DNA from: Ignavibacteria bacterium
GTDB taxonomy: Bacteria; Bacteroidota; Ignavibacteria; Ignavibacteriales; SURF-24
Direction: 5' to 3'
Length of the DNA stretch: 64,000 bases
Assembly: GCA_025612245.1 (NCBI GenBank)
Contig: JAAXKQ010000004.1
Coordinates: forward strand, 124,001-188,000
Shown here: positions 26,621-33,875 of the stretch, piece by piece
Layout of the letters: every line of letters starts with the position of its first letter
Position numbering within the stretch: the first letter of the stretch is position 1
Translations under genes and position numbers: made by a program
Notes under the pieces: model-generated
What the model saw: the letters and a program-made list of their open reading frames with translations, nothing else
Database searches by the model: none
Told to the model about the DNA's origin: nothing

Positions 26621-27385
26621 GTGAAAAGTTTAAGAAAAGATTTTATTGAAGTACTGAAGGATGCCGAGAACGTGGTTTTCTTTACCGGGGCTGGCATTTC
26701 TGCCGAAAGCGGAATTTCCACTTTCCGCGGCGCCGATGGCATCTGGAATAAGCTCAAGCCCGAAGAGCTGGCCAATTTTGACGCCTTTCTGAAAAATCCC
26801 GACCGCGTATGGGATTGGTATCAGTACCGCAGGCATATAATTGAAAATTCGAAGCCGAACCCTGCGCACCTGGCCATTGCCGAAATGCAGGAATATTTCA
26901 GAAATGTAGCAGTGGTAACACAGAACATAGACAACCTGCACCGCAGGGCCGGAAGCCGCAAGGTTTATGAGCTGCACGGCAACATTGAAAGGAATTACTG
27001 CATCGAGTGTCATACGTGGTATAATGCTCCCGGTTTTGCCTCCTCTACTGAGGACTCCAAGGTGCCGAGGTGTGAGAAGTGCGGGGGTTTGATAAGGCCG
27101 GATATAGTATGGTTTGGCGAGCTCCTGCCGGAGGAGGATTTTTCAAATTCAGAGAAAGCCGCAGAAAAATGCAATATTATGTTTGCCGTTGGCACCTCGG
27201 CCGTGGTTTATCCGGCGGCCAGGATTCCGCTGATGGCAAAAAGGCTGGGTGCATACCTCGTGGAAATAAACCTTGAGGAAACAGAGCTCTCACCGCTTGC
27301 AGACTATGTACTTTTGGGAAAAGCCGGTGAAATACTGCCCGGCATACTCGAAGAAGTCAAAAAACTGAAGGAGAAAAGGGCTTAA
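26621..27385 (+). CDS. cobB: NAD-dependent protein deacylase, sirtuin (CobB-like)
   Basis: 254 residues from GTG 26621, chosen because GGAGG lies 4 bases upstream; the frame is open to a GTG at 26579 that has no ribosome site. Sir2 blocks in order: FFTGAGISAESGISTFRG (NAD site), TQNIDNLHRRAG, LHGNIERNYC with catalytic His, zinc cysteines CIECHTWY and CEKCGGLIRPDIVW, and LVEINLEETEL. The motif YQYRR fits the YxxR pattern that marks SIRT5-like sirtuins acting on succinyl- or malonyl-lysine, so it may be a desuccinylase as well as a deacetylase. This is family inference, not shown here. Confidence 0.93.
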   Translation: MKSLRKDFIEVLKDAENVVFFTGAGISAESGISTFRGADGIWNKLKPEELANFDAFLKNPDRVWDWYQYRRHIIENSKPNPAHLAIAEMQEYFRNVAVVTQNIDNLHRRAGSRKVYELHGNIERNYCIECHTWYNAPGFASSTEDSKVPRCEKCGGLIRPDIVWFGELLPEEDFSNSEKAAEKCNIMFAVGTSAVVYPAARIPLMAKRLGAYLVEINLEETELSPLADYVLLGKAGEILPGILEEVKKLKEKRA

Positions 27386-27424
27386 AATGCGGGAAAATAT
27401 TGTCAGCAAAAAAAAAGTATAAAG

Positions 27425-27453
27425 TTGACATAAAATCAGCAAATGTATATATT
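27425..27453 (+). promoter_or_regulatory. Sigma70-type promoter of rpsT
   Basis: TTGACA at 27425-27430, 17-base spacer, TATATT at 27448-27453, 33 bases before the rpsT ATG. It is the most canonical promoter in the window. Confidence 0.75.
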
Positions 27454-27485
27454 TAATTTTCAAAATAAAAAAATTAAGGTAAGAG

Positions 27486-27773
27486 ATGGCTCATCATAAG
27501 TCAGCGAAAAAAAGAATCAAGGTCAGCGAAAAAAGAAGAGTAGAGAATAAGGCTGCCATTTCAGAGATCAAAACTTTGGTCAAGAAAGTTTTGGATACTG
27601 AAAGCGTAACTGAAGTCGGTACAAGTTACAAAGAAGCAGTTGCTCTTATTGATAAGAATGTCTGCAAAGGCAGATTGCATAAGAACACTGCTGCCAGAAG
27701 AAAATCTGCGTTAACCAGACATATAAATGAATTGAATTCTGCTGCTGAACCTGCTGCTCCAACTGCAGAATAA
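27486..27773 (+). CDS. rpsT: 30S ribosomal protein S20
   Basis: 95 residues, strongly basic, MAHHKSAKKRIKVSEKRRVE at the N-terminus, NKAAISEIKTLVKKVLD and the C-terminal KGRLHKNTAARRKSALTRHI. S20 binds 16S rRNA early in small-subunit assembly. AAGGTAAGAG sits just before the ATG, and a canonical sigma70 promoter lies 33 bases upstream. A short Ala/Pro/Glu tail (AAEPAAPTAE) is added at the C-terminus, a common variation. Monocistronic, ended by a two-way terminator. Confidence 0.97.
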   Translation: MAHHKSAKKRIKVSEKRRVENKAAISEIKTLVKKVLDTESVTEVGTSYKEAVALIDKNVCKGRLHKNTAARRKSALTRHINELNSAAEPAAPTAE

Positions 27774-27795
27774 GCTTTTTTTCTTAGTAGAAATT

Positions 27796-27830
27796 AAAAA
27801 AGCAATGTATGTGCTACATTGCTTTTTTAT
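27796..27830. terminator. Bidirectional terminator between rpsT and the GlmU-like gene
   Basis: AGCAATGTA (27801-27809) pairs with TACATTGCT (27815-27823), flanked by A-run upstream and T-run downstream, so it can stop transcription from both converging genes. Confidence 0.92.
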
Positions 27831-27856
27831 TTTGCGGTCGTATTTTTACTCAAAAA

Positions 27857-29365
27857 CTACAGGTCTTCTATTGTGTCGGCTCCTTCCGGCATAGGCAGGT
27901 AGAACCTCACTTTCTGAAGGCTGCCGTCTTTCTTGAACAATCTTTCCACTTTTTTCTTAATCAGCACGCTGTGTTCAATAAATATCCCGTCTTCGACCAC
28001 CGAGCCGAATATGTAGCTCGTGCCTTTTATGAGCACGTTTTTGCCGATTATGAGCGGGTGCTCGTCGCTTCCGGTCATATTGACGCTGGACTCTATAACG
28101 GAGTTATCGCCAATTATAATATTGCCCTTAATGATGTCCCCCCAGAGAATTTCCACGTTATCGCCGATTATGAAAGTCTGGTGCGGGAAGCAGGAGAGGT
28201 GGACATTTTCCCAGACCGTTACGTTTTTCCCGAAAGTAACGTTGCAGTTGACGAAAGCATTTTTCTTGAGTGTCAGGTTATAGTTCAGTTTCACTCCTTT
28301 CCCAATATAGACCCCCTTGCCGATTTTGATGTCGAGCGGAATGCCCTTGCCATCCATTTCAAGAATGTCTTCAATTACGCTTTCGTCGATGAAGAAGTCA
28401 TCCGGGTCGGCAATTTCAATTACGTCTTTGAGCTTCTCGTATGCATTTTCGCGTGCAACGGCTTCCATTTCCCTGAGAACGGACTTGTTATTAAAGCCCA
28501 TGAGGACGTACTGTTGTTTAGGGCTGACGGCGTTAACGGAATATCCGCTTTTATTGAACAGGTCGATCAGGTCAGTAATATAAATTTCTTTCTGTACGTT
28601 ATTGCTGCTGAGTTTTGAGACCAGGGTTATAAGTTTTTTATAGTCGAAGGCATAGACGCCTGAATTGAACTCGTTATTGTTGATGAGTTCTTCTTTGGAG
28701 TAGCAGTATTTTTTATTATTGTAATAAAGTTCATAAGGCTTATTTTCATTCAGGTGAAGTATGTCCTTGTGCTCAATAATTTCAATTACCTTTCCGAAGT
28801 CTTCGCCGGAAGTGTTGCCATCGGCATCTGTCCGCTTAACGCGAATGATTCTTCCGTAGCTGTTTAGTTCCGGGTCGCCCGAGTAAATACCCGTTAAGAC
28901 CATCATGTCGCTTTCTGAGTGCCTGAACTCATCCCTGAACATAGCAATGGTTTCGGCGTCGATAAGTCCCATATCGCCTGGAAGCACGTAAACGGTGCCC
29001 TCGTATTTTTCTGGAACAATTTTCTCCAGAGCCACCTGAACGGCATGGCCCGTACCGTTTTGCTGTTCCTGGAATGCGAAAGTTGTGCTTTCCCTTTTAC
29101 CGATGACCCTCATTACATCCTTGGCTTTAATGCCAACGACGAGAAGAATATTAAGCCCGTTTAATGCCTTGCGGCAGGCGTTGTAAACTCTTTCAACCGT
29201 AGGAACGCCCCAGATTTCGTGCAGCATTTTGGAGGTCTGTGACTTGATCCTTTTGCCGTGTCCTGCTGCCAGAATTATGGCCACTTCCTTATAATCGTAA
29301 TTGAACTTGGATGAGAGTTTTTCCACCATTTCCTGAACAGTTCCGGATGCTTGTTTCAATTCCAT
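27857..29365 (-). CDS. GlmU-like bifunctional sugar nucleotidyltransferase/left-handed beta-helix protein
   Basis: 502 residues. The nucleotidyltransferase signature IILAAGHGKRIKSQTSKMLH appears near residue 30, after an unusual ~28-residue N-terminal extension. QNGTGHAVQVAL and YVLPGDMGLID follow, then FNSGVYAFDYK. From about 330 on, hexapeptide repeats (e.g. IKIGKGVYIGKGVKLNYN, IIIGDNSVIE) form a left-handed beta-helix as in GlmU or glucose-1-phosphate thymidylyltransferase-like proteins. Sugar-1-phosphate uridylylation is likely; acetyltransferase activity is uncertain because the canonical GlmU C-terminal block is diverged (IFIEHSVLIKKKVERLF). Monocistronic. Confidence 0.8.
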   Translation of the reverse strand: MELKQASGTVQEMVEKLSSKFNYDYKEVAIILAAGHGKRIKSQTSKMLHEIWGVPTVERVYNACRKALNGLNILLVVGIKAKDVMRVIGKRESTTFAFQEQQNGTGHAVQVALEKIVPEKYEGTVYVLPGDMGLIDAETIAMFRDEFRHSESDMMVLTGIYSGDPELNSYGRIIRVKRTDADGNTSGEDFGKVIEIIEHKDILHLNENKPYELYYNNKKYCYSKEELINNNEFNSGVYAFDYKKLITLVSKLSSNNVQKEIYITDLIDLFNKSGYSVNAVSPKQQYVLMGFNNKSVLREMEAVARENAYEKLKDVIEIADPDDFFIDESVIEDILEMDGKGIPLDIKIGKGVYIGKGVKLNYNLTLKKNAFVNCNVTFGKNVTVWENVHLSCFPHQTFIIGDNVEILWGDIIKGNIIIGDNSVIESSVNMTGSDEHPLIIGKNVLIKGTSYIFGSVVEDGIFIEHSVLIKKKVERLFKKDGSLQKVRFYLPMPEGADTIEDL

Positions 29366-29634
29366 TTATTCCTCACTTTATTAACTTTAATTAAATTCCC
29401 GGTTACCTGTAAAATGTCTTCATTCTGACGGGCTGGTTCGGGCGGTAATCAGTCAGGTCCAAAGCGACTTAAATTTCAGGTGACACAATAATAAAAATAA
29501 TTGCTGGATAAATCAAAGACAAATTTTATGGGGTAAACAGGTCCATGGTCGCCAAAATGACCATGAGAAGAGAGAAAAGTTGCGTGAAATAAGAGTTTTA
29601 TTGTTTTATAGATAAAATGTACTAACCGCTTTAG
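29366..29634. other. Left edge of the accessory island, non-coding
   Basis: 269 bases with no credible gene. A perfect inverted repeat CATGGTC (29544-29550)/GACCATG (29559-29565) is present without a T-tract. This gap separates the ordinary glmU-like gene from a headless PAS gene fragment. Confidence 0.45.
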
Positions 29635-30210
29635 CGGCTACTCAAAGAGAAACTCCTTTCAGGAGAAATAAAATCCTGCCCGCTGGAGAAAAGGTTTCTG
29701 AGGAAAGACGGCTCGGTCCTTTGGGCATCCTTGACTGCATCACTATACTGCGACCAGAATGGGGAAGCCAGGTATTTCATAATTGTTGCTGAGGATGTAG
29801 CAGAACGCAAGCGTTCCGAAAGGAAGCATAACGAAACAATACAGCTTCTTAAAGGCATCATTGATCACATGAACATGCTTGTTGTTACAACGGACAGGCA
29901 GTTTAACATTCTAGAAGTAAACTCTTCTTTTGCTGCAGTTTTTGGCGGAAGCTTAGAAGATTATGCCGGAAGGAACTTCTTTAATAAATTTCCCGGTGCG
30001 GAGGATAGAGCGATTTTTGAGAATGCGCTTGAAAAGGGGGGAGGCTATTCATATTACGGCAAAAGCATGCCTGCGGCTCCAAACCCCTGGAATACAGCTC
30101 ATCTCTGGGATTTCAGTCTTATTCCGATTACAAATGAAGGCGGAACGGTAACAGAGGTGGTACTGACACTCATGGATATGACGGACAGGATGAGGGAATT
30201 AAAAAATTAA
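29635..30210 (+). pseudogene. PAS-domain fragment of a sensor kinase, both ends missing
   Basis: The frame is open from just after a TAG at 29632 to the TAA at 30208, about 191 codons. Its first residues already lie inside a PAS domain (EKRFLRKDGSVLWASLTAS, then IIVAEDVAERKRSERK), so the N-terminal sensor part is missing. A second PAS follows (GIIDHMNMLVVTTDRQFNIL, with LMDMTDRMRELKN at the end), and then the frame stops before any histidine kinase domain. A TTG at 29731 could start a 159-residue product, but no ribosome site supports it. Best read as a remnant of a larger PAS histidine kinase cut at both sides, ending in a heptamer repeat. Confidence 0.7.
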
Positions 30211-30250
30211 AAATTAAAAATTAAAAAGTTAAAAGTTAAAAATTAAAAAG
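30197..30250 (+). repeat. A+T heptamer tandem repeat
   Basis: About seven imperfect copies of a 7-base unit, ATTAAAA drifting to AGTTAAA, run across the stop of the PAS fragment. The period and purity suggest slippage. It marks the point where the kinase gene is lost. Confidence 0.75.
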
Positions 30251-30493
30251 CAGAAAACTGTAATAGATGTGACATACAGACTTGAGCCTAATTTAATTTC
30301 GCCATTAATTCCTGTTTCGCATGTATTTGTGGGAATCTTATTGAAGCCTGACCAGTTATATATGCGCAGAAAACGGAGCTCCGAAGGCGGCGCTCAGTCT
30401 GTAGCCCCTTTCTTTTAAGTTGTCATCCTAAATCGAGCAGTGGATCTGTAATAAAAATTTGTCATTAATAGCGAAAATCTAAAGCAGGGCATC
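30251..30493. other. Non-coding stretch with decayed fragments
   Basis: No gene is seen. It holds a partial copy of the GC-rich repeat at 30379-30407 (CCGAAGGCGGCGCTC core) and directly after it a 44-base scar (30408-30451) that matches part of the intact hicB at 33044-33087 on the same strand. Confidence 0.55.
30408..30451 (-). pseudogene. hicB scar (44 bases)
   Basis: Thirty-odd of 44 positions match bases 33044-33087 inside intact hicB, including an uninterrupted CATCCTAAATCGAGCAG. On the minus strand it reads TDPLLDLG, then a TGA stop where intact hicB has TDVLLDLGWKLQ. Only this short piece survives; it is dead. Confidence 0.65.
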
Positions 30494-30613
30494 TGTTACG
30501 AAAATGGCCATAATAATAGGATCGCGGCAAATAATATTAGATAAATGAACGAAATATTCTTGTTTTATGTTACAAAAATGAGTATTGTATAATAAATATT
30601 GCTTTTCGGTAAC
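30494..30613 (+). promoter_or_regulatory. Candidate promoter and operator repeats of the XRE operon
   Basis: TGTTACGAAAATG (30494-30506) and TGTTACAAAAATG (30568-30580) differ at one base. A -10-like TATAAT lies at 30588-30593 just after the second copy, and an inverted GGTAAC is at 30608-30613. Repeats around the promoter fit autoregulation by the XRE protein. Confidence 0.5.
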
Positions 30614-30650
30614 AAAATAATTATTTTTTCTACCCTTATGAAGAGGTATT

Positions 30651-31013
30651 ATGGAAAAACAGAATATTATTGGGGAAAATCTTAGGGCATTTCGCGAGAA
30701 AATGGGGCTGTCACAGCAGGAGGTGGCGGATTTCCTTGGAATTCAACGGGCAAATATCAGCTATTATGAGACCGAGGCAAGAAATATACCCCTCAAACAC
30801 CTTGAAAGCCTGACCGACCTTTTTGGCGTTGAACTGGCCGACCTCCTGGAAGAGGATTCTTTCCAGAAAAATGTAAATATTGCTTTTGCTTTTAGAACCG
30901 ATACTTTGAACGGCCAGGATCTGGAGGCTATTGCGGGTTTTAGAAAAATTGTGAAGAACTATATTAAGCTTACTAATATTGAGAGAAAACATGCAGTCAA
31001 AGCTGGCTATTAA
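30651..31013 (+). CDS. XRE-family HTH protein, likely antitoxin/regulator
   Basis: 120 residues. An HTH_3 domain spans about 9-62 (IGENLRAFREKMGLSQQEVA, ADFLGIQRANISYYETEARN). The C-terminal half (VNIAFAFRTDTLNGQDLEAI, FRKIVKNYIKL) is the extension typically found in HTH partners of ImmA/IrrE proteases. The next gene (ImmA/IrrE) overlaps it by 23 bases and the PIN gene overlaps that one, so three genes are translationally coupled. It should bind the TGTTAC repeats upstream and repress its own operon until the protease cleaves it or is otherwise released. Confidence 0.88.
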   Translation: MEKQNIIGENLRAFREKMGLSQQEVADFLGIQRANISYYETEARNIPLKHLESLTDLFGVELADLLEEDSFQKNVNIAFAFRTDTLNGQDLEAIAGFRKIVKNYIKLTNIERKHAVKAGY

Positions 31014-31707
31014 GAAGGCCGCAATTGAGTTCAGGGAACTAAAAGGATTTGGATCCTGTGATTCAATAGACACACATAAATTGCTGAAAGACAATAATGT
31101 GATTACAGTTTTCAGAAAACTGGACCCCGACTTCTCCGGAATGGCTCTAAAAGCAGATGAAATGAATTTCATCCTGATCAATGCATCCCATTCAATAGGC
31201 CGGCAGAACTTTACAATTTTGCATGAGATGTACCATCTTTTTATACAGACAAGCTTCAGCTCTATGTTATGTAATGCCGGTGCATTTGATAAGCAACAGG
31301 GCATTGAGTATGAAGCCGACTGGTTTGCGGCCAATGCTTTAATGCCTGAGCAGGGAATACTCGAACGAATTCCCGCTTCCGAACTGAAGAAAAACATCTC
31401 TCTTGCAACAATATTAGACATCGAACAATATTTCGCATGCTCACGCTCGGCTTTACTAATTCAATTGAAGGAAATGAATCTTATTACATCAGAGCAGTTC
31501 CATGAATTCAAAAATAAGGTAAAGTATAATGCGAAGCTTTATGGGTATGATACTGCATTGTATAATGAAGGCAATGATGGCATGGTAATAGGCGATTACG
31601 GGCTAAAGGCCAGAACCCTGTTTGAAAGGGAATTTATCTCGGAATCAAACTATGCTTCATTAATGCGGGAAATCGGAATAGATGTTGATTCTGAGGAAAG
31701 TGAGTAA
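30991..31707 (+). CDS. ImmA/IrrE family metallopeptidase
   Basis: 238 residues from ATG 30991 (a TTG four codons earlier is less likely). The zinc motif HExxH is LHEMYHLF with H78, E79 and H82; the third ligand region is probably EYEADWFAANALMPEQG, the usual ImmA block. Such proteases cleave a partner XRE repressor on a stress or phage signal (ImmA/ImmR of ICEBs1, IrrE/DdrO of Deinococcus). The gene overlaps XRE by 23 bases and the PIN gene by one base. It could therefore be the sensor that releases the PIN protein from XRE control; that is inference from the family. Confidence 0.9.
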   Translation: MQSKLAIKKAAIEFRELKGFGSCDSIDTHKLLKDNNVITVFRKLDPDFSGMALKADEMNFILINASHSIGRQNFTILHEMYHLFIQTSFSSMLCNAGAFDKQQGIEYEADWFAANALMPEQGILERIPASELKKNISLATILDIEQYFACSRSALLIQLKEMNLITSEQFHEFKNKVKYNAKLYGYDTALYNEGNDGMVIGDYGLKARTLFEREFISESNYASLMREIGIDVDSEESE

Positions 31708-32246
31708 TGTCGGGAAAGCAGCCGGGAAAAACCATACTGCTGGATGCGGATGTAATTATTCACTTTATGAAAGGGGATAAAATATTAAAGTTAGCTGGCA
31801 TCTTTCCTCATAGGCTTGCCGTTCTGGATGTAGTAAAAGACGAAGTGTGCAAATGGCACTCGCGAATTGCAATGTTCGATCTCTTTGTAAGGAGTACGAA
31901 GGTGCCAGTAATTCCTTTTCCCACCGGAGATATTGAAATATTCAAAGAGTATGCTTTTCTGCTAAAAAGTTTTGGCCCTGGTGAATCTGCGTGTATGGCT
32001 TATGCCCGGTATAAGAAAAACATTATTGCAAGCAGTAACTTAAAGGATATAAAAGAATACTGTGAACATAACGGAATCAAATATCTGACGACTATGGCAG
32101 TTTTAGCTGCGGCTGTTGACAGAAAAATAATGGATGCTAAAGAGTGCAACAAATTTATTGCTGAGGTAAAATCTAAAGGAAGCAAGTTGCCTTTTGATAC
32201 TATTGAAGAATACATGACTTCCCCTGAGTATCAGCCATTTGATTAA
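31707..32246 (+). CDS. PIN-domain protein, putative RNase toxin
   Basis: 179 residues. PIN-fold acidic residues are visible: D13 and D15 in LLDADVIIHF, E93 in GPGESACMAYAR and D114 in ASSNLKDIKEY. PIN proteins are Mg-dependent RNases, most often VapC toxins, but VapC is about 130 residues and paired with a small antitoxin; here the third gene of an XRE-ImmA operon carries it, and the C-terminal ~50 residues (CNKFIAEVKSKGSKLPFD) are extra. The ATG overlaps the ImmA stop (TAATG). Most likely the effector of the module, with XRE plus protease as control. Confidence 0.82.
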   Translation: MSGKQPGKTILLDADVIIHFMKGDKILKLAGIFPHRLAVLDVVKDEVCKWHSRIAMFDLFVRSTKVPVIPFPTGDIEIFKEYAFLLKSFGPGESACMAYARYKKNIIASSNLKDIKEYCEHNGIKYLTTMAVLAAAVDRKIMDAKECNKFIAEVKSKGSKLPFDTIEEYMTSPEYQPFD

Positions 32247-32312
32247 TAATATTTGGAGTTACTGTCAGACGACAAATTCTTTACTTTACTTGCCGACGAA
32301 AAAAATCATACT

Positions 32313-32395
32313 AATCCCCCAATCCCGCAAAAATATAATTATTTTTCAAGAAAATTTTCAGAAAACGCCCCCCACCGTCACCATATATTTAATAA
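32313..32395 (+). repeat. Direct repeat copy A flanking hicAB
   Basis: 83 bases that align, same orientation, to 33390-33470: shared blocks are CAATCCC, TTATTTT, GAAAACGCCC and CGTCACCATATAT, with small indels. The two copies enclose the hicAB pair. Confidence 0.75.
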
Positions 32396-32469
32396 CTCAT
32401 GTTACGCAAAATTGTAGTTTTAATCAGATCAGACATTCTTCTATATTCCTGATATGCTCAGATTCCCAA

Positions 32470-32600
32470 GCCCCGAATGCGGCGCTCTGCCGATAGCCCC
32501 GGGTGATCAAATCCGCCGCGACGGATGTAGGAACCCGGGGTATAAGATCCTCAATCCATCCCGGAGCCCCGTCAGGCGGCGGCACAATTCAGGGCTGTCT
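32470..32600 (+). repeat. GC-rich palindromic element
   Basis: Much richer in G+C than its surroundings. CCCCGGGT (32497-32504) pairs with ACCCGGGG (32533-32540), and inside it ATCCG (32511-32515) pairs with CGGAT (32522-32526). The left part CCGAATGCGGCGCTCTGCCG recurs in degraded form at 30379 and, inverted, at 36064. A transposon-free intergenic repeat family is the simplest reading. Confidence 0.65.
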
Positions 32601-32682
32601 TTCCCATATGGAAATAAAAGATCATCCAGTTGGAAAGAACCATGGAACTGAGGCCTTTTAATAAGCACAATTTTTTTGCTTG

Positions 32683-32914
32683 TTATAACTTTTTAATAGT
32701 CTCTAGGAAATCTTTCAGCGTTACATTCAGCGTTTTGAGGTTTGTTTTAATATGGAGGAGGGGGAATATCTCCTTTCGCTCTGAATATAATTGGCCTCTT
32801 TAACCCCGGTTTCGTATAAACTACGTGATCACCGCTGGTTCTTTTATATAAGCAGCCAATGTATTCAAGATACTTGCGGAATTCCTTATTTGTAATGGAG
32901 TCTTTTTCCCCCAT
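32683..32914 (-). pseudogene. hicA: HicA-like toxin gene, frameshifted
   Basis: It starts at ATG (32914) 9 bases after the hicB stop, giving the order hicB then hicA. As read it ends after 55 codons at 32747. Deleting one C in the run CCCCCTCCTCC (forward 32753-32763) continues the protein with HIKTNLKTLNVTLKDFLETI to a TAA at 32683, which restores the normal ~76-residue HicA, an mRNA interferase of the double-stranded-RNA-binding fold. The catalytic histidine is in TSGDHVVY (H30). So the N-terminus is intact but the C-terminal helix is lost; the toxin is probably inactive, unless the base is an assembly error or a programmed slip. Confidence 0.8.
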
Positions 32915-32923
32915 GATGAATTC

Positions 32924-33262
32924 CTAAACAGGTATTCTTATAGGCTTTCTTTCGGTCTTAATAAATCTGGAAGTTTGAGGAAGTCTTTTACTGCTTTTAA
33001 TGGAATTCCTGTTAAAAACCGGGGGTGTATATTTGGCTACGGGTTTTCTTTGAAGTTTCCATCCTAAATCGAGCAGCACATCTGTAAGTGTGTGGGCCTC
33101 AGTGGTCTCTTCAAGAAAAATGCGCAGTACCTGCCCGAAATCTTCCTGTGCCTCTTCCATCGTGGGCCCATAGGCTGAAAGTTCAAGTGCGGGCGCATAG
33201 GCAACGTAAAAATCGCCCTTTTTTATCATAAATATCTGCACATCTACCTGGATATTTTTCAT
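32924..33262 (-). CDS. hicB: HicB-family antitoxin
   Basis: 112 residues. The HicB partial RNase H-like fold is seen at the N-terminus (VDVQIFMIKKGDFYVAYAPA, GPTMEEAQEDFGQVLRIFLE). After it comes a basic tail (FNRNSIKSSKRLPQTSRFIK) without a clear HTH or ribbon-helix-helix DNA-binding domain. It should neutralise HicA by binding. Gene order antitoxin-first is less common than toxin-first but known. The partner directly downstream is frameshifted, so this antitoxin may be an orphan that can still neutralise incoming HicA toxins. Confidence 0.85.
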   Translation of the reverse strand: MKNIQVDVQIFMIKKGDFYVAYAPALELSAYGPTMEEAQEDFGQVLRIFLEETTEAHTLTDVLLDLGWKLQRKPVAKYTPPVFNRNSIKSSKRLPQTSRFIKTERKPIRIPV

Positions 33263-33624
33263 CGTATTAAATTACTTTTGGGTATTATTTCCAGCTATAA
33301 TTATTACAAATGTAACAATTGCAGAAGGCGTAATCAAGACAATTGACTAAATAACACAAGTCCTGGCAGATACCGCAAAAAATTGTTCAAATCCCGCCAA
33401 TCCCTCAAAAAAATACTTATTTTCAAAAAAAATTCCGAAAACGCCCCTCGTCACCATATATATATAATAAATGGATTTGTCGGATTATGTAGCCGGGAGG
33501 CTTTTTAAGCATAAATATTACGTTTAACCGATAAAAAATGTAAATTTAGCCTCATATCCTCAGGATTATGCCAAGAATAAGAATTCGAAAAGGGAAGCAA
33601 GAGATAATATGATCCATGAATTAA
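33263..33624. other. Non-coding gap with repeat copy B
   Basis: 362 bases with no gene. It presumably contains the hicB promoter at its left end and holds the second direct repeat at 33390-33470. Confidence 0.55.
33390..33470 (+). repeat. Direct repeat copy B flanking hicAB
   Basis: 81 bases aligning with 32313-32395 in the same orientation (GAAAACGCCC and CGTCACCATATAT blocks), about 1.08 kb away. Confidence 0.75.
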
Positions 33625-33783
<159 letters not shown>

Positions 33784-33875
33784 AGATATTTCATACAAAA
33801 CAAGAGACTTTTCTTTAATTGGTAATAAATTCGCTTAAGTAGTGAAAAAGCCTAAATACAATAATTAGAGATAAC

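Larger units (their letters stand above)
32247..32682. other. Non-coding, repeat-filled gap between the PIN gene and hicA
   Basis: 436 bases with no gene. Short open frames here fall in repeats. It contains the first ~80-bp direct repeat (32313-32395) and a GC-rich palindromic element (32470-32600). Confidence 0.6.

Noticed and set aside
27809-28618. 269-codon frame on the + strand
   Set aside because: It lies antisense to the GlmU-like gene, whose minus-strand protein has clear domains. The + frame has no recognisable motif or ribosome site.
30197-30250. Heptamer repeat as CRISPR or attachment site
   Set aside because: Units are 7 bases, imperfect, contiguous without spacers and purely A+T-rich; slippage explains it better.
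32239-32651. Two short + strand frames (85 and 65 codons) after the PIN gene
   Set aside because: They cross the direct repeat and the GC-rich palindromic element and do not resemble any protein.
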